Shown here: positions 1 through 7,464 of the stretch, in pieces
Layout of the letters: every line of letters begins with the position of its first letter
How positions within the stretch are numbered: the first letter of the stretch is position 1
Assembly (NCBI RefSeq): GCF_016583825.1
Contig: NZ_NRRV01000050.1
Span: forward strand, 1-42,585
DNA length: 42,585 nt
DNA from: Thiohalocapsa halophila
GTDB taxonomy: Bacteria > Pseudomonadota > Gammaproteobacteria > Chromatiales > Chromatiaceae
Reading direction: 5' to 3'
Position numbers and translations under genes: made by a program
The notes under the pieces: generated by a model
Told to the model about the DNA's origin: nothing
Database searches by the model: none
What the model saw: only the letters and a program-made list of their open reading frames with translations

Positions 1-2
1 CC

Positions 3-743
3 CTGCGCCTGATCGGCGAGGTGATCGAGCGTGAGTTCGGCATCAAGCTCTCGCGCTCGGCCGTGGGGCGGGCGATGGCGGCACTGGGCTTCACCCCGCA
101 GCGCCCGCTGCGCCGGGCGCGCGAGCGTGACCCCGTGCTGGTCGAGCGCTGGGAGCAGGAGGAATTCCCGGCGATTGCCGCCGAGGCCAAGCGCGTGGGG
201 GCGCGGATCTTCTTCGCCGACGAGGCCGGCATGCGCTCGGATCATCATGCCGGCACGACCTGGGCACCGATGGCCCGCACGCCGACGGTGCCCACCACCG
301 GCCAACGTTTCGGCATCAACATGCTCTCGGCAGTGGCCCCCGACGGGCACTTCCACTTCATGGTGCATGAGGGTCGCGCCACGGCCGAGGTCTTCGTCGA
401 CTTCCTCCAACGCCTGCTGAACGACGCCGATCGGCCCGTGTTCCTCGTCGTCGACGGCCACAGCATCCACAAGGCGCGCATCGTCAGGGAGTTCGTCGAA
501 GCGCAAAACGGCCGGCTCAAGTTGTTCTTCCTGCCGCCGTACTCCCCGCACCTCAACCCAGACGAGCAGGTCTGGGGCAACGTCAAGGCATACATCGCCA
601 AGCAGACGGTGGCCAACAAGGTCGACCTCAAGGAGAAGGCAGTGCGGGCGCTGGAGCGCCTGTGCGCATTGCCCAAGGTGGTTGCCGGTTTCTTCCGCCA
701 TCCGCACTGCCGCTATATCCTCGATGCCCACGCTGCGGCCTGA
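3..743 (+). mobile_element. IS630-family transposase, 5' end outside window
   Basis: This is the catalytic half of an IS630/Tc1-type DDE transposase, which cuts and rejoins DNA at the ends of its insertion sequence. The reading frame is open to the left window edge, so the N-terminal helix-turn-helix domain probably lies upstream; a GTG at 21 is only an internal codon. The three acidic positions of the DDE fold are visible: FFADEAG, then VVDGHSIH, then PPYSPHLNPDEQVW, the hallmark IS630 block. The frame is intact to its TGA, so the element may be functional. I could not define the right terminal inverted repeat because the left end is not in view. A toxin-antitoxin pair follows. Confidence 0.9.
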
Positions 744-1064
744 CATTACTTAATGGACGGTTAGTACGCGCGGCTCCCCCAGAAGCCCTCCCGAGGCGTG
801 TAGGCTGGGGCAAGCGCCCCGGCAGCTCCTCAGCAACGGCTCCCGCCAGCCGACGGCGACTCGCGGCGCAGGAGCGCCGCCGGATGCGTGACACCGCGGG
901 AGCGGTGTCACCAGGCGACAGCGGCTGCGGCAATCGGCGTCGAGCATTCGCTTCGAGGAAGTGAAAGCGCTTCTGCGATCGGCAGGGTCCGTGCTGTTCG
1001 CTTGCTGAACCGTCAGCCATGTGCTGCAATCTAGAAAATTGTGACACAAGCGAGTGGCCAGGCG
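744..1064. other. Intergenic region with a cluster of stem-loops
   Basis: No gene is seen in these 321 bases between the transposase and the antitoxin. The region holds the structured element at 847-927. It should also contain the right end of the insertion sequence and the promoter of the toxin-antitoxin pair, neither of which I can place. Confidence 0.6.
847..927. repeat. Branched palindromic element (two perfect hairpins in an outer stem)
   Basis: Two perfect hairpins lie side by side. The first has a 7-bp stem at 863-869 and 874-880 with loop AGGA. The second has a 10-bp stem at 888-897 and 902-911 with loop GGGA. An outer 6-bp stem (847-852 with 922-927) can close both into a branched structure. 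No T-run follows, so it is not a standard terminator. It may be a REP/MITE-like repeat or part of a structured RNA; only the base pairing is directly seen. Confidence 0.5.
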
Positions 1065-1292
1065 ATGCGAGAAATCAACGTGCGCGAGATGCGGGCATCC
1101 ATCGGGCGCCTCGATGAGCTCGTGTGTGAGGCCGGCGAGCTCGTCATCAGCCGGCACGGTAAGCCGATTGCGCGCGTCCTGCCGATACGCGGCCGTCGCG
1201 CGCGGCCGGACCACGCCGATCTTCGCGCCCGCATGCCGCGTGTGCGGGAACCTTCCGAAGCCCTGATTCGCGCTGAGCGGGATGAGCGCTGA
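1065..1292 (+). CDS. Antitoxin, Phd/YefM family
   Basis: This small (75-residue) protein begins MREINVREMRASIG and has the ISRHGKPIARVLP segment typical of Phd/YefM-type antitoxins. These bind their own promoter through the N-terminal domain and wrap the toxin with a flexible C-terminal tail. The tail here is Arg-rich and disordered-looking. I prefer the ATG at 1065 because the family motif starts there; a GTG at 1041 would add eight residues. Neither has a strong ribosome binding site. The stop overlaps the start of the PIN-domain gene by 11 bases, which indicates translational coupling. The pair is probably autoregulated, as in related systems, but no operator was identified. Confidence 0.85.
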   Translation: MREINVREMRASIGRLDELVCEAGELVISRHGKPIARVLPIRGRRARPDHADLRARMPRVREPSEALIRAERDER

Positions 1293-1725
1293 GACCGGCT
1301 CCGCCTACCTGGACACCAGCGCGCTGGCCAAGTGGTATGTGAACGAGCAGGGCTCGGATGCGTTCGTCGCCTATCTTAAGGGACTCGACTCGGCGGTCAT
1401 CAGCAGCCTGACGCGTGCGGAGATGCGCAGCCTGTTCGCCCGCCGCAGGCGCATGGGCGACTTTGACGCAGCCCTCGAGACGCTCCTCTTCTGCGCGTTC
1501 CTCGACGATATCGCGAGCGGCGCCTTGCTGGTGCGACCGGTGGATGATGCGCGCTTCGACGATGCGGCCAATCTCATCGGGCGCTACCCGGAGCATCCGC
1601 TTCGCACCCTGGACGCACTGCACCTCTGCGTGGCACGCCAATTGGGTCTGGAAGCCCTGGCAACGGCCGATGCGACGATGGCCGCGGCGGCCCGGACCAT
1701 GGGCTTCTCTGTCGCCCGATTCTGA
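1282..1725 (+). CDS. vapC: PIN-domain ribonuclease toxin (VapC family)
   Basis: This is a 147-residue PIN-domain protein, by family a Mg-dependent RNase that cleaves tRNA or other RNA when its antitoxin is lost. The acidic active-site residues are visible: the Asp in AYLDTSALAKWY near the N terminus, the Glu in LTRAEMRS, the Asp in LRTLDALHL, and the Asp in the ATADATM segment. Length and motif spacing match intact VapC proteins. It overlaps the Phd/YefM-type antitoxin by 11 bases. The module sits next to an IS630 element and a palindromic repeat, consistent with an acquired addiction cassette. The RNA target cannot be read from the sequence. Confidence 0.88.
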   Translation: MSAETGSAYLDTSALAKWYVNEQGSDAFVAYLKGLDSAVISSLTRAEMRSLFARRRRMGDFDAALETLLFCAFLDDIASGALLVRPVDDARFDDAANLIGRYPEHPLRTLDALHLCVARQLGLEALATADATMAAAARTMGFSVARF

Positions 1726-1755
1726 CGCCTGACTTTGCGCCAATTCCCCACAGAC

Positions 1756-2934
1756 ATGCCCCATCCACCGCAGATCAAGATCCCCGCCACCTACATGCGC
1801 GGCGGTACCAGCAAGGGTGTCTTCTTCAAGCTCGACGATCTTCCAGAGCCCGCCCAGGTGCCGGGTGAGGCGCGGGACAAGCTGCTGCTGCGGGTCATCG
1901 GTAGTCCGGACCCCTATGGCAAGCAAACGGACGGTATGGGCGGGGCCACGTCCAGCACCTCGAAGACCGTGATCCTGTCCAAGAGCGACCGCCAGGACCA
2001 CGATGTGGATTATCTGTTCGGCCAGGTGTCCATCGACGAGCCTTTCGTGGACTGGTCCGGCAACTGCGGAAACTTGAGCGCCGCGGTCGGCGCCTTTGCC
2101 GTGACCAACGGCCTGGTGGACCCGGCGCGCATCCCAGAGAACGGCGTCTGCGCCGTGCACGTCTGGCAGCAGAACATCGCCAAGACCATCGTCAATCACG
2201 TGCCGATCACCAACGGCCAAGTGCAGGAGACCGGCGACTCCGAGCTCGACGGCGTGACCTTTCCGGCGGCCGAGGTACCGGTGGAGTTCGTGAGCCCCAT
2301 CGACCCCGGCGAGGCGGTATTCCCCAGCGGCAATCTCATCGACACCCTGGAAGTCCCGGACATCGGCACCTTCGAGGTCACGATGATCAACGCGGGCATC
2401 CCGACGGTATTCCTGAATGCGAAGGATCTGGGCTACGACGGCACCGAGCTGCAGCCGGCCATCAACGACGACGCGGCGGCGCTTGCGCGCTTCGAGACCA
2501 TCCGCGCCCACGCCGCCGTGCGCATGGGCCTGATTCGGGATGTCGCCGAAGCCGCTGCCCGCCAGCACACGCCGAAGGTGGCCATCTGCGCGGAGCCGAA
2601 GGGCTACACGGCCTCCAGCGGTAAGGCCATCGAGGCCTCTGACATCGATCTCAATGTCCGCGCCCTGTCCATGGGCAAGCTGCACCACGCCATGATGGGC
2701 ACCGCCGCAGTCGCCATCGCCAGCGCCGCGGCCATCCGCGGCACACTGGTGAGCCGAGCCGCCGGCGGCGCGGGCCGCGAAACCCTCACCTTCGGCCATC
2801 CCTCCGGAACGCTCAAGGTCGGCGCCACCGCCTCGGAGCAGAACGGCACGTGGCGGATCGAAAAGGTCGTCATGAGCCGCAGTGCCCGGGTGCTGATGGA
2901 AGGCTGGGTGCGAGTGCCCGGCGATACCCTCTGA
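1756..2934 (+). CDS. prpF: PrpF-family isomerase (2-methylaconitate cis-trans isomerase-like)
   Basis: A 392-residue protein of the PrpF family, which has a diaminopimelate-epimerase-like fold and isomerises 2-methylaconitate in the methylcitrate route of propionate oxidation. Some relatives act instead on 4-oxalomesaconate. Family motifs are MRGGTSKGVFF near residues 14-24, the SSTSK segment with its Lys near 70, and SGNCGNLSAAVG with a Cys near 104; the family's active site uses a Lys and a Cys in these two regions. The ATG at 1756 is chosen over a TTG at 1735 because family homology starts there; no clear ribosome binding site is seen. No prpB, prpC or acnD lies in the window, so the substrate is less certain than the fold. 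Confidence 0.85.
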   Translation: MPHPPQIKIPATYMRGGTSKGVFFKLDDLPEPAQVPGEARDKLLLRVIGSPDPYGKQTDGMGGATSSTSKTVILSKSDRQDHDVDYLFGQVSIDEPFVDWSGNCGNLSAAVGAFAVTNGLVDPARIPENGVCAVHVWQQNIAKTIVNHVPITNGQVQETGDSELDGVTFPAAEVPVEFVSPIDPGEAVFPSGNLIDTLEVPDIGTFEVTMINAGIPTVFLNAKDLGYDGTELQPAINDDAAALARFETIRAHAAVRMGLIRDVAEAAARQHTPKVAICAEPKGYTASSGKAIEASDIDLNVRALSMGKLHHAMMGTAAVAIASAAAIRGTLVSRAAGGAGRETLTFGHPSGTLKVGATASEQNGTWRIEKVVMSRSARVLMEGWVRVPGDTL

Positions 2935-3145
2935 TCCGCACCGCGAGTGCCACGACGCCGTGGGCGGCTTGCCTCCGGCTCGCGGGGAGTCGGATGGGGC
3001 CGAAGCGGCCCATGGCGGGACGGGCACTGCTTGTTCAGGCCCGACCAGGCGGTTACCCTGCCATCAGCCTCGCGCGGCAGCGCTCGTGACCAGGCCGAAA
3101 AAACCATTCAGCAAGTATGCCCATACCCGACGAGGAGTCCTCGAC

Positions 3146-3709
3146 ATGTCCCACAAGCCCGCCGTCATCGCCGTCGTCAGCCTTTTGCTGGCCGCTCCCC
3201 TGTATGCCGAGGTGGATCTGCAAACCCAGCCGGTGGTCGCCGAGGCTATCGAGACCAAAATCGAGGGCGAGGTCATGGTGGTGAACACCAACACTCGCCT
3301 GATGACCCTCAAGCTGGCGGATGGCACCTACAAGGTGCTGCACGTGCCGCCGGAGGTGGAGCGCCTGGAAGAGATCAAGATCGGCGACATGGTGACCATC
3401 ACCGAGAGCACCACCGCGCTCATCGAGCTGCAGACCGGGCGCGACGCCGGTGCCATGGGCGCCGAGGGCGAAACCCAGGTGACAGTGGAGCCCGGCGACA
3501 AGCCCGCCGGCAGCATCACCGATGCCCTGACCCTCTACGGCAAGATCGTCGGCGTCGACAAGGCCGCAGGCACCATGACCATCCAAGGCGCCGAGACCAC
3601 CCGTGTCTTTCCGGTCGAGGATGCAGCCTTGCTGGACGAGCTCGAGGTGGGTGACGGCGTCGTCGCCGAGTTCCGCAACGTCATTACCGGCGAAGTGACC
3701 GTCAAATAA
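3146..3709 (+). CDS. Secreted protein with two repeated beta-rich domains, function unknown
   Basis: A 187-residue protein with a clear signal peptide (MSHKPAVIAVVSLLLAAPLYA, cleavage probably after Ala-21), so it is likely periplasmic. A GAGGAG ribosome binding site about 9 bases upstream supports the ATG at 3146. The mature part contains two related segments. Each has the pattern G-x-V, then TMTL/TMTI, then a V-rich strand, then a (I/V)GD-x-V turn; they begin near GEVMVVN and near GKIVGVD. This looks like an internal duplication of a small beta-barrel domain. I do not recognise a characterised family. A strong terminator follows immediately, so it is probably a single-gene transcript. Confidence 0.8.
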   Translation: MSHKPAVIAVVSLLLAAPLYAEVDLQTQPVVAEAIETKIEGEVMVVNTNTRLMTLKLADGTYKVLHVPPEVERLEEIKIGDMVTITESTTALIELQTGRDAGAMGAEGETQVTVEPGDKPAGSITDALTLYGKIVGVDKAAGTMTIQGAETTRVFPVEDAALLDELEVGDGVVAEFRNVITGEVTVK

Positions 3710-3756
3710 TCGGCCCTGCGTACCCGCGGCGCCCTGCGCGCGGGCGCCGCCGAGAC

Positions 3757-3781
3757 AAGCCGCCTGCGGGCGGCTTTTTTC
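3757..3781 (+). terminator. Rho-independent terminator
   Basis: A GCCGCC/GGCGGC stem with a 4-base loop is followed by a run of six T bases. It lies about 50 bases after the stop codon of the secreted duplicated-domain protein and would end that transcript before it runs into lon on the opposite strand. Confidence 0.85.
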
Positions 3782-3830
3782 GTGGCTTGACGCTTTTGGC
3801 AATCTGCGAACCGGCGGGCGCTCTCGGGGC

Positions 3831-6254
3831 TTATTTCTTGCCGAACAGCAGCGGCTCCACGTCCGCGAAGCGGCTGACGAAGTGGACCTTGAGGCCTTTC
3901 TTGATGTGCTCCGGCACTTCGTCGTATTCGCCTTCGTTGTCCGCCGGCAGAATGATCTCCTTGATGCCGGCGCGCCGCGCTGCGATCAGCTTCTCGCGCA
4001 CGCCGCCGATGGGGAAGACCTCGCCGGTGAGGGTCAGCTCGCCGGTCATGGCGACGCGGCGCGCCGGCTTGTTGCGCGCCAGTGACAACAGCGCCGAGGC
4101 CATGGTGATGCCGGCGGAGGGGCCGTCCTTGGGCGTGGCGCCGGCGGGCACATGCAGGTGGATGAAGCCCTTCTCGAAGAAGTTGGGGTCCGCGCCGAAC
4201 TTGTTCGCGTGGCTGACGATATAGCCGTAGGCGATCTCCGCGGATTCTTTCATGATGTCGCCGAGCTGGCCTGTCAGCTTGAAGCCGCGGCTGTACTCGT
4301 GGGTGCGTACCGCCTCGATAGAGAGTGTCGCACCGCCCATGGCGGTCCAGGCGAGGCCCGTCACCACGCCCGGGCCGCCGAGCTTGCGCTCGTCGCGAAA
4401 GACCGGGCTGCCGAGGTAGTCCCTGAGCTGCTCGGGGCTCACGCTCACCGGCTTCTCTTCGCCCTCCAGCAGGCGCACCGCGGACTTGCGCACAATCTTG
4501 CCGAGCTGCTTCTCCAGTCGGCGCACGCCGGCGTCGCGGGCGTAGCCTTCTATCACCGCGCGCAGGGTCTTGGTGGCGAGCTTCACGGTGCCCTTGTCGA
4601 GGCCGGCGCGCTCGATCTGCCGCGGCAGCAGGTATTTCTTGGCGATGGCCAGCTTCTCGTCGGCGATGTAGCCGGAGAGCTGGATGACTTCCATGCGGTC
4701 CAGCAGCGGCCCCGGGATGGTGTCGGTCTGGTTGGCGGTGCAGACGAAGAGCACCTTGGACAAGTCGAAGCGCAGGTCCAGGTAGTGATCCAGGAAATCC
4801 CGGTTCTGCTCCGGGTCCAGAACCTCCAGCAGCGCCGAGGCGGGGTCGCCGTGGTAGCTGGCGCCGATCTTGTCGATCTCGTCCAGCATGATGACGGGGT
4901 TCTCGGTGCCGGCGTCCTTGATGGCCTGGATGAACTTGCCCGGCATGGCGCCGATGTAAGTGCGCCGGTGGCCTTTGATCTCGGCCTCGTCGCGGATGCC
5001 GCCGACGGAGAAGCGATAGAACCGCCGGCCCAGGGTGTCGGCGATGGAGCGGCCGATGGAGGTCTTGCCGACGCCGGGCGGACCCACCAGCAGGATGATG
5101 GAGCCCGCGATCTCGCCCTTGTGGATGCCCACGGCGAGGAACTCCAAAATACGGTCCTTGACGTCGGCGAGGCCGTAGTGGTCGCGGTCCAGAATGCGCC
5201 GCGCGCGCTTTAAGTCCAGCTTGTCCGCGCTGTCGACGCCCCAGGGCATCAGCGTGATCCAGTCCAGATAGTTGCGGGTCACCGAGTACTCCGGTGAGCC
5301 CGGCTCCAGCACGGACATCTTGTCCATCTCTTCGTCGACGCGCTTCTGGGCCTCCTCGGTGAGCTTGAGCTTCTCCAGGCGCTCCTTGAACTTATCGATC
5401 TCCGCGGTGCGGTCGTCCTTGGCGATGCCGAGCTCCTTCTGGATGGCCTTGAGCTGCTCCTTCAGGAAGAACTCGCGCTGCTGCTTCTGCATCCGCTCTT
5501 CCACGCTCTCGCGGATCTTTTGCTGCGCGCGGGCTAGCTCCAGCTCGTTGTTCAGCAGCACCAGCACCTTCTCCATGCGCTTCATCAGCGGCACCGCCTC
5601 CAGCACCTCTTGCAGCTGCTCCTTGCTGGAGGTGGTCAGGCTTGCCGCGAAGTCCGCCAGGTGCGAGGGGTCGTCCGGCCCGAAGCGGTCGAGGAACATC
5701 TTGAGCTCCTCGACATAGAGCGGATTCAGCGGCAGCAGCTCCTTGATGGTGTTGATCACCGCCATGGCGTAGGCCTTCACCTCGCTCTCGGGCTCGTGCC
5801 GAGGCTCCGGCATGTAGTCCACGCGGGCGGTGAAGGGCGCCTTGCGGTTGACGAAGCGCTCGATGTTGAAGCGTTGCAGGCATTCCACCAGGACCTGCAG
5901 CTTGCCCTCGTCCTCGGCGACGCGGTGCACCCGGCAGGCGGTGCCGACGGCGTAGAGCTCGTCCGCGGTGGACTCCTCGGAGGACTCGGCACCGGTGAGC
6001 ACCACGCCGAGGATCTTGTGCTCGCTCTCACCCACCTGCACCAGGGTGCTGCGCCAGTGCTCCGCGTCCATCAGCAGCGGCACCGCCTGGCCCGGGAAGA
6101 AGGGCCGGGAGGCCACCGGCAGCAGCGGGATCAGCGTCGGCAGCACCTCGGAGGCGCGGGCCAGCTGACTGCCGTTCTCTTCGGTGTCCTGCGCCTCGCC
6201 GTCGGCGTCGACGCGGTCGTCCTGGCGATCGTCTGGGGCGGGGATGTCGTTCAT
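3831..6254 (-). CDS. lon: ATP-dependent protease Lon (endopeptidase La)
   Basis: An 807-residue cytoplasmic AAA+ protease that unfolds and degrades damaged and regulatory proteins. Domain order is typical: N-terminal substrate-binding domain (LIPLLPVASRPFFPGQAVPL near the start), a central coiled region, and an AAA+ module with Walker A GPPGVGKTS and Walker B VIMLDEIDK. A C-terminal protease domain with a Ser-Lys dyad follows: Ser near 713 in PKDGPSAG and Lys near 755 in GGVREKL. The ATG at 6254 (MNDIPAPDD) is preferred over an upstream in-frame start that would add 14 residues. rsmA lies upstream on the same strand with a 128-base gap. Length is within the normal range. No heat-shock promoter could be identified by eye. 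Confidence 0.97.
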   Translation of the reverse strand: MNDIPAPDDRQDDRVDADGEAQDTEENGSQLARASEVLPTLIPLLPVASRPFFPGQAVPLLMDAEHWRSTLVQVGESEHKILGVVLTGAESSEESTADELYAVGTACRVHRVAEDEGKLQVLVECLQRFNIERFVNRKAPFTARVDYMPEPRHEPESEVKAYAMAVINTIKELLPLNPLYVEELKMFLDRFGPDDPSHLADFAASLTTSSKEQLQEVLEAVPLMKRMEKVLVLLNNELELARAQQKIRESVEERMQKQQREFFLKEQLKAIQKELGIAKDDRTAEIDKFKERLEKLKLTEEAQKRVDEEMDKMSVLEPGSPEYSVTRNYLDWITLMPWGVDSADKLDLKRARRILDRDHYGLADVKDRILEFLAVGIHKGEIAGSIILLVGPPGVGKTSIGRSIADTLGRRFYRFSVGGIRDEAEIKGHRRTYIGAMPGKFIQAIKDAGTENPVIMLDEIDKIGASYHGDPASALLEVLDPEQNRDFLDHYLDLRFDLSKVLFVCTANQTDTIPGPLLDRMEVIQLSGYIADEKLAIAKKYLLPRQIERAGLDKGTVKLATKTLRAVIEGYARDAGVRRLEKQLGKIVRKSAVRLLEGEEKPVSVSPEQLRDYLGSPVFRDERKLGGPGVVTGLAWTAMGGATLSIEAVRTHEYSRGFKLTGQLGDIMKESAEIAYGYIVSHANKFGADPNFFEKGFIHLHVPAGATPKDGPSAGITMASALLSLARNKPARRVAMTGELTLTGEVFPIGGVREKLIAARRAGIKEIILPADNEGEYDEVPEHIKKGLKVHFVSRFADVEPLLFGKK

Positions 6255-6382
6255 GATTGACGTGGTCGCTGTCCGGTCGGTGGCGGCCGAGCGCAAAGGC
6301 CCGACAGCACAGTCCAGTGTTCATTGGCGCCGGTCCCGCGTCGCCGCGAGTCTTGCTGATCCGGCGAATTGACCCGTCAATT

Positions 6383-7273
6383 TCAGGGATTAGGGTTGGG
6401 AATGCAACCGCTGTCGGTGGTGTCCCGGGCGCCGGCAGCGGCGTTGGCGAGCCGGGCGAAATCCACCACCGAGAGCTGCTCCGCCCGCGCCCCGGGGTCG
6501 AGTCCGCAGCGCGCCAGAAGGGCCGTGTCCGCCAGCCCGCGCAGGCTGTTGCTGAGGCGTTTGCGGCGCTGCGCGAAGGCGGCGGCCACCAGGCGGGCAT
6601 GCAGGTCCGGGTCGGCGATGGTCAGCGGCGGCGGCCGCAGCGGCACCAGCCGGACCACGGCGGAGGCCACCTTGGGCGCTGGCGTGAAGGCGCCAGGGCC
6701 CACCGTCAGCACACGCGCCACGGCGCAGCGGCTTTGCACCATCACCGACAGCCGGCCGTAGACCTTGGAGCCCGGCGCGGCGGCCATGCGATCCACCACC
6801 TCCTTTTGCAGCATCAGATGCATGTCCCGGATGCAGTCCATTTGCGCCAGAAAGCGGAACAACAGGGGCGTGGAGATGTTGTAGGGCAGATTGCCGACGA
6901 GGCGCAGACGCTCGCCGGCCTCCGCGGCGCCGGTCGGGCGCAATCCGCACAGATCGAAGCGCAGGGCATCCGCCTGATGCACCCGCAGCTGCCCGAGACC
7001 GCCCAGGCGCTCGGCCAGGGGGGCCACCAGGCCCCGGTCCAGCTCGATGACGTCCAGCGTGCCGGCGGCCTCCAGCAGGCCGGCGGTCAGGGCACCGCGG
7101 CCGGGGCCGATCTCCACCAGGTGCTCTCCCGGCACCGGCGCCACGGCGGCGAGGATGCGGCGGATGGTGCCCGGGTCGTGCAGGAAGTTTTGTCCGAAGC
7201 GCCTGCGCGCCCGGTGCGCGCCCGGCGGCTGTGCGGCGTCCGGCGGTGCGTCGGCTGCGGGCGAGTCGGACAT
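6383..7273 (-). CDS. rsmA: 16S rRNA adenine dimethyltransferase RsmA (KsgA)
   Basis: A 296-residue SAM-dependent methyltransferase that dimethylates two adjacent adenines near the 3' end of 16S rRNA during small-subunit maturation. Visible motifs are RRRFGQNFLHD near the N terminus, the SAM-binding EIGPGRGALT, the acidic DVIELDRG, and the catalytic NLPYNISTPLL. The C-terminal domain carries AFAQRRKRLSNSLRG. The ATG at 7273 (MSDSP) is chosen because upstream in-frame sequence is not family-like. The usual gammaproteobacterial partners pdxA, surA and apaGH are absent; instead it stands upstream of lon and divergent from an ABC1-family kinase. The PNPNP tail overlaps nothing. Confidence 0.96.
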   Translation of the reverse strand: MSDSPAADAPPDAAQPPGAHRARRRFGQNFLHDPGTIRRILAAVAPVPGEHLVEIGPGRGALTAGLLEAAGTLDVIELDRGLVAPLAERLGGLGQLRVHQADALRFDLCGLRPTGAAEAGERLRLVGNLPYNISTPLLFRFLAQMDCIRDMHLMLQKEVVDRMAAAPGSKVYGRLSVMVQSRCAVARVLTVGPGAFTPAPKVASAVVRLVPLRPPPLTIADPDLHARLVAAAFAQRRKRLSNSLRGLADTALLARCGLDPGARAEQLSVVDFARLANAAAGARDTTDSGCIPNPNP

Positions 7274-7464
7274 GTGCGGTGCTCGGGGCGATGGGTGAAA
7301 CGTCTTGCGCCATGCAGGGGCCTGTCCCTGTGGCGGCTGGACCAACGCGCATCATCAATGCGCGCCGGCGGTTGGGCAAGTAGGCTTGCCGTCCAGCCTT
7401 CGCGCCTGCATTTGCAGGCAAAGCCTTTACAACCGAGGTCCTGTACCTCGACAGGAGCTAACCC

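Noticed and set aside
2997..3011. GGGCCG/CGGCCC hairpin after prpF as a terminator
   Set aside because: The stem is only 6 bp with no T-run; in this GC content such pairs are frequent.
1147..3027. Long minus-strand open frame (626 codons) opposite the toxin and prpF
   Set aside because: It is antisense to genes with clear family motifs; its His/Gly/Ala-rich translation is typical of a GC-rich shadow frame.
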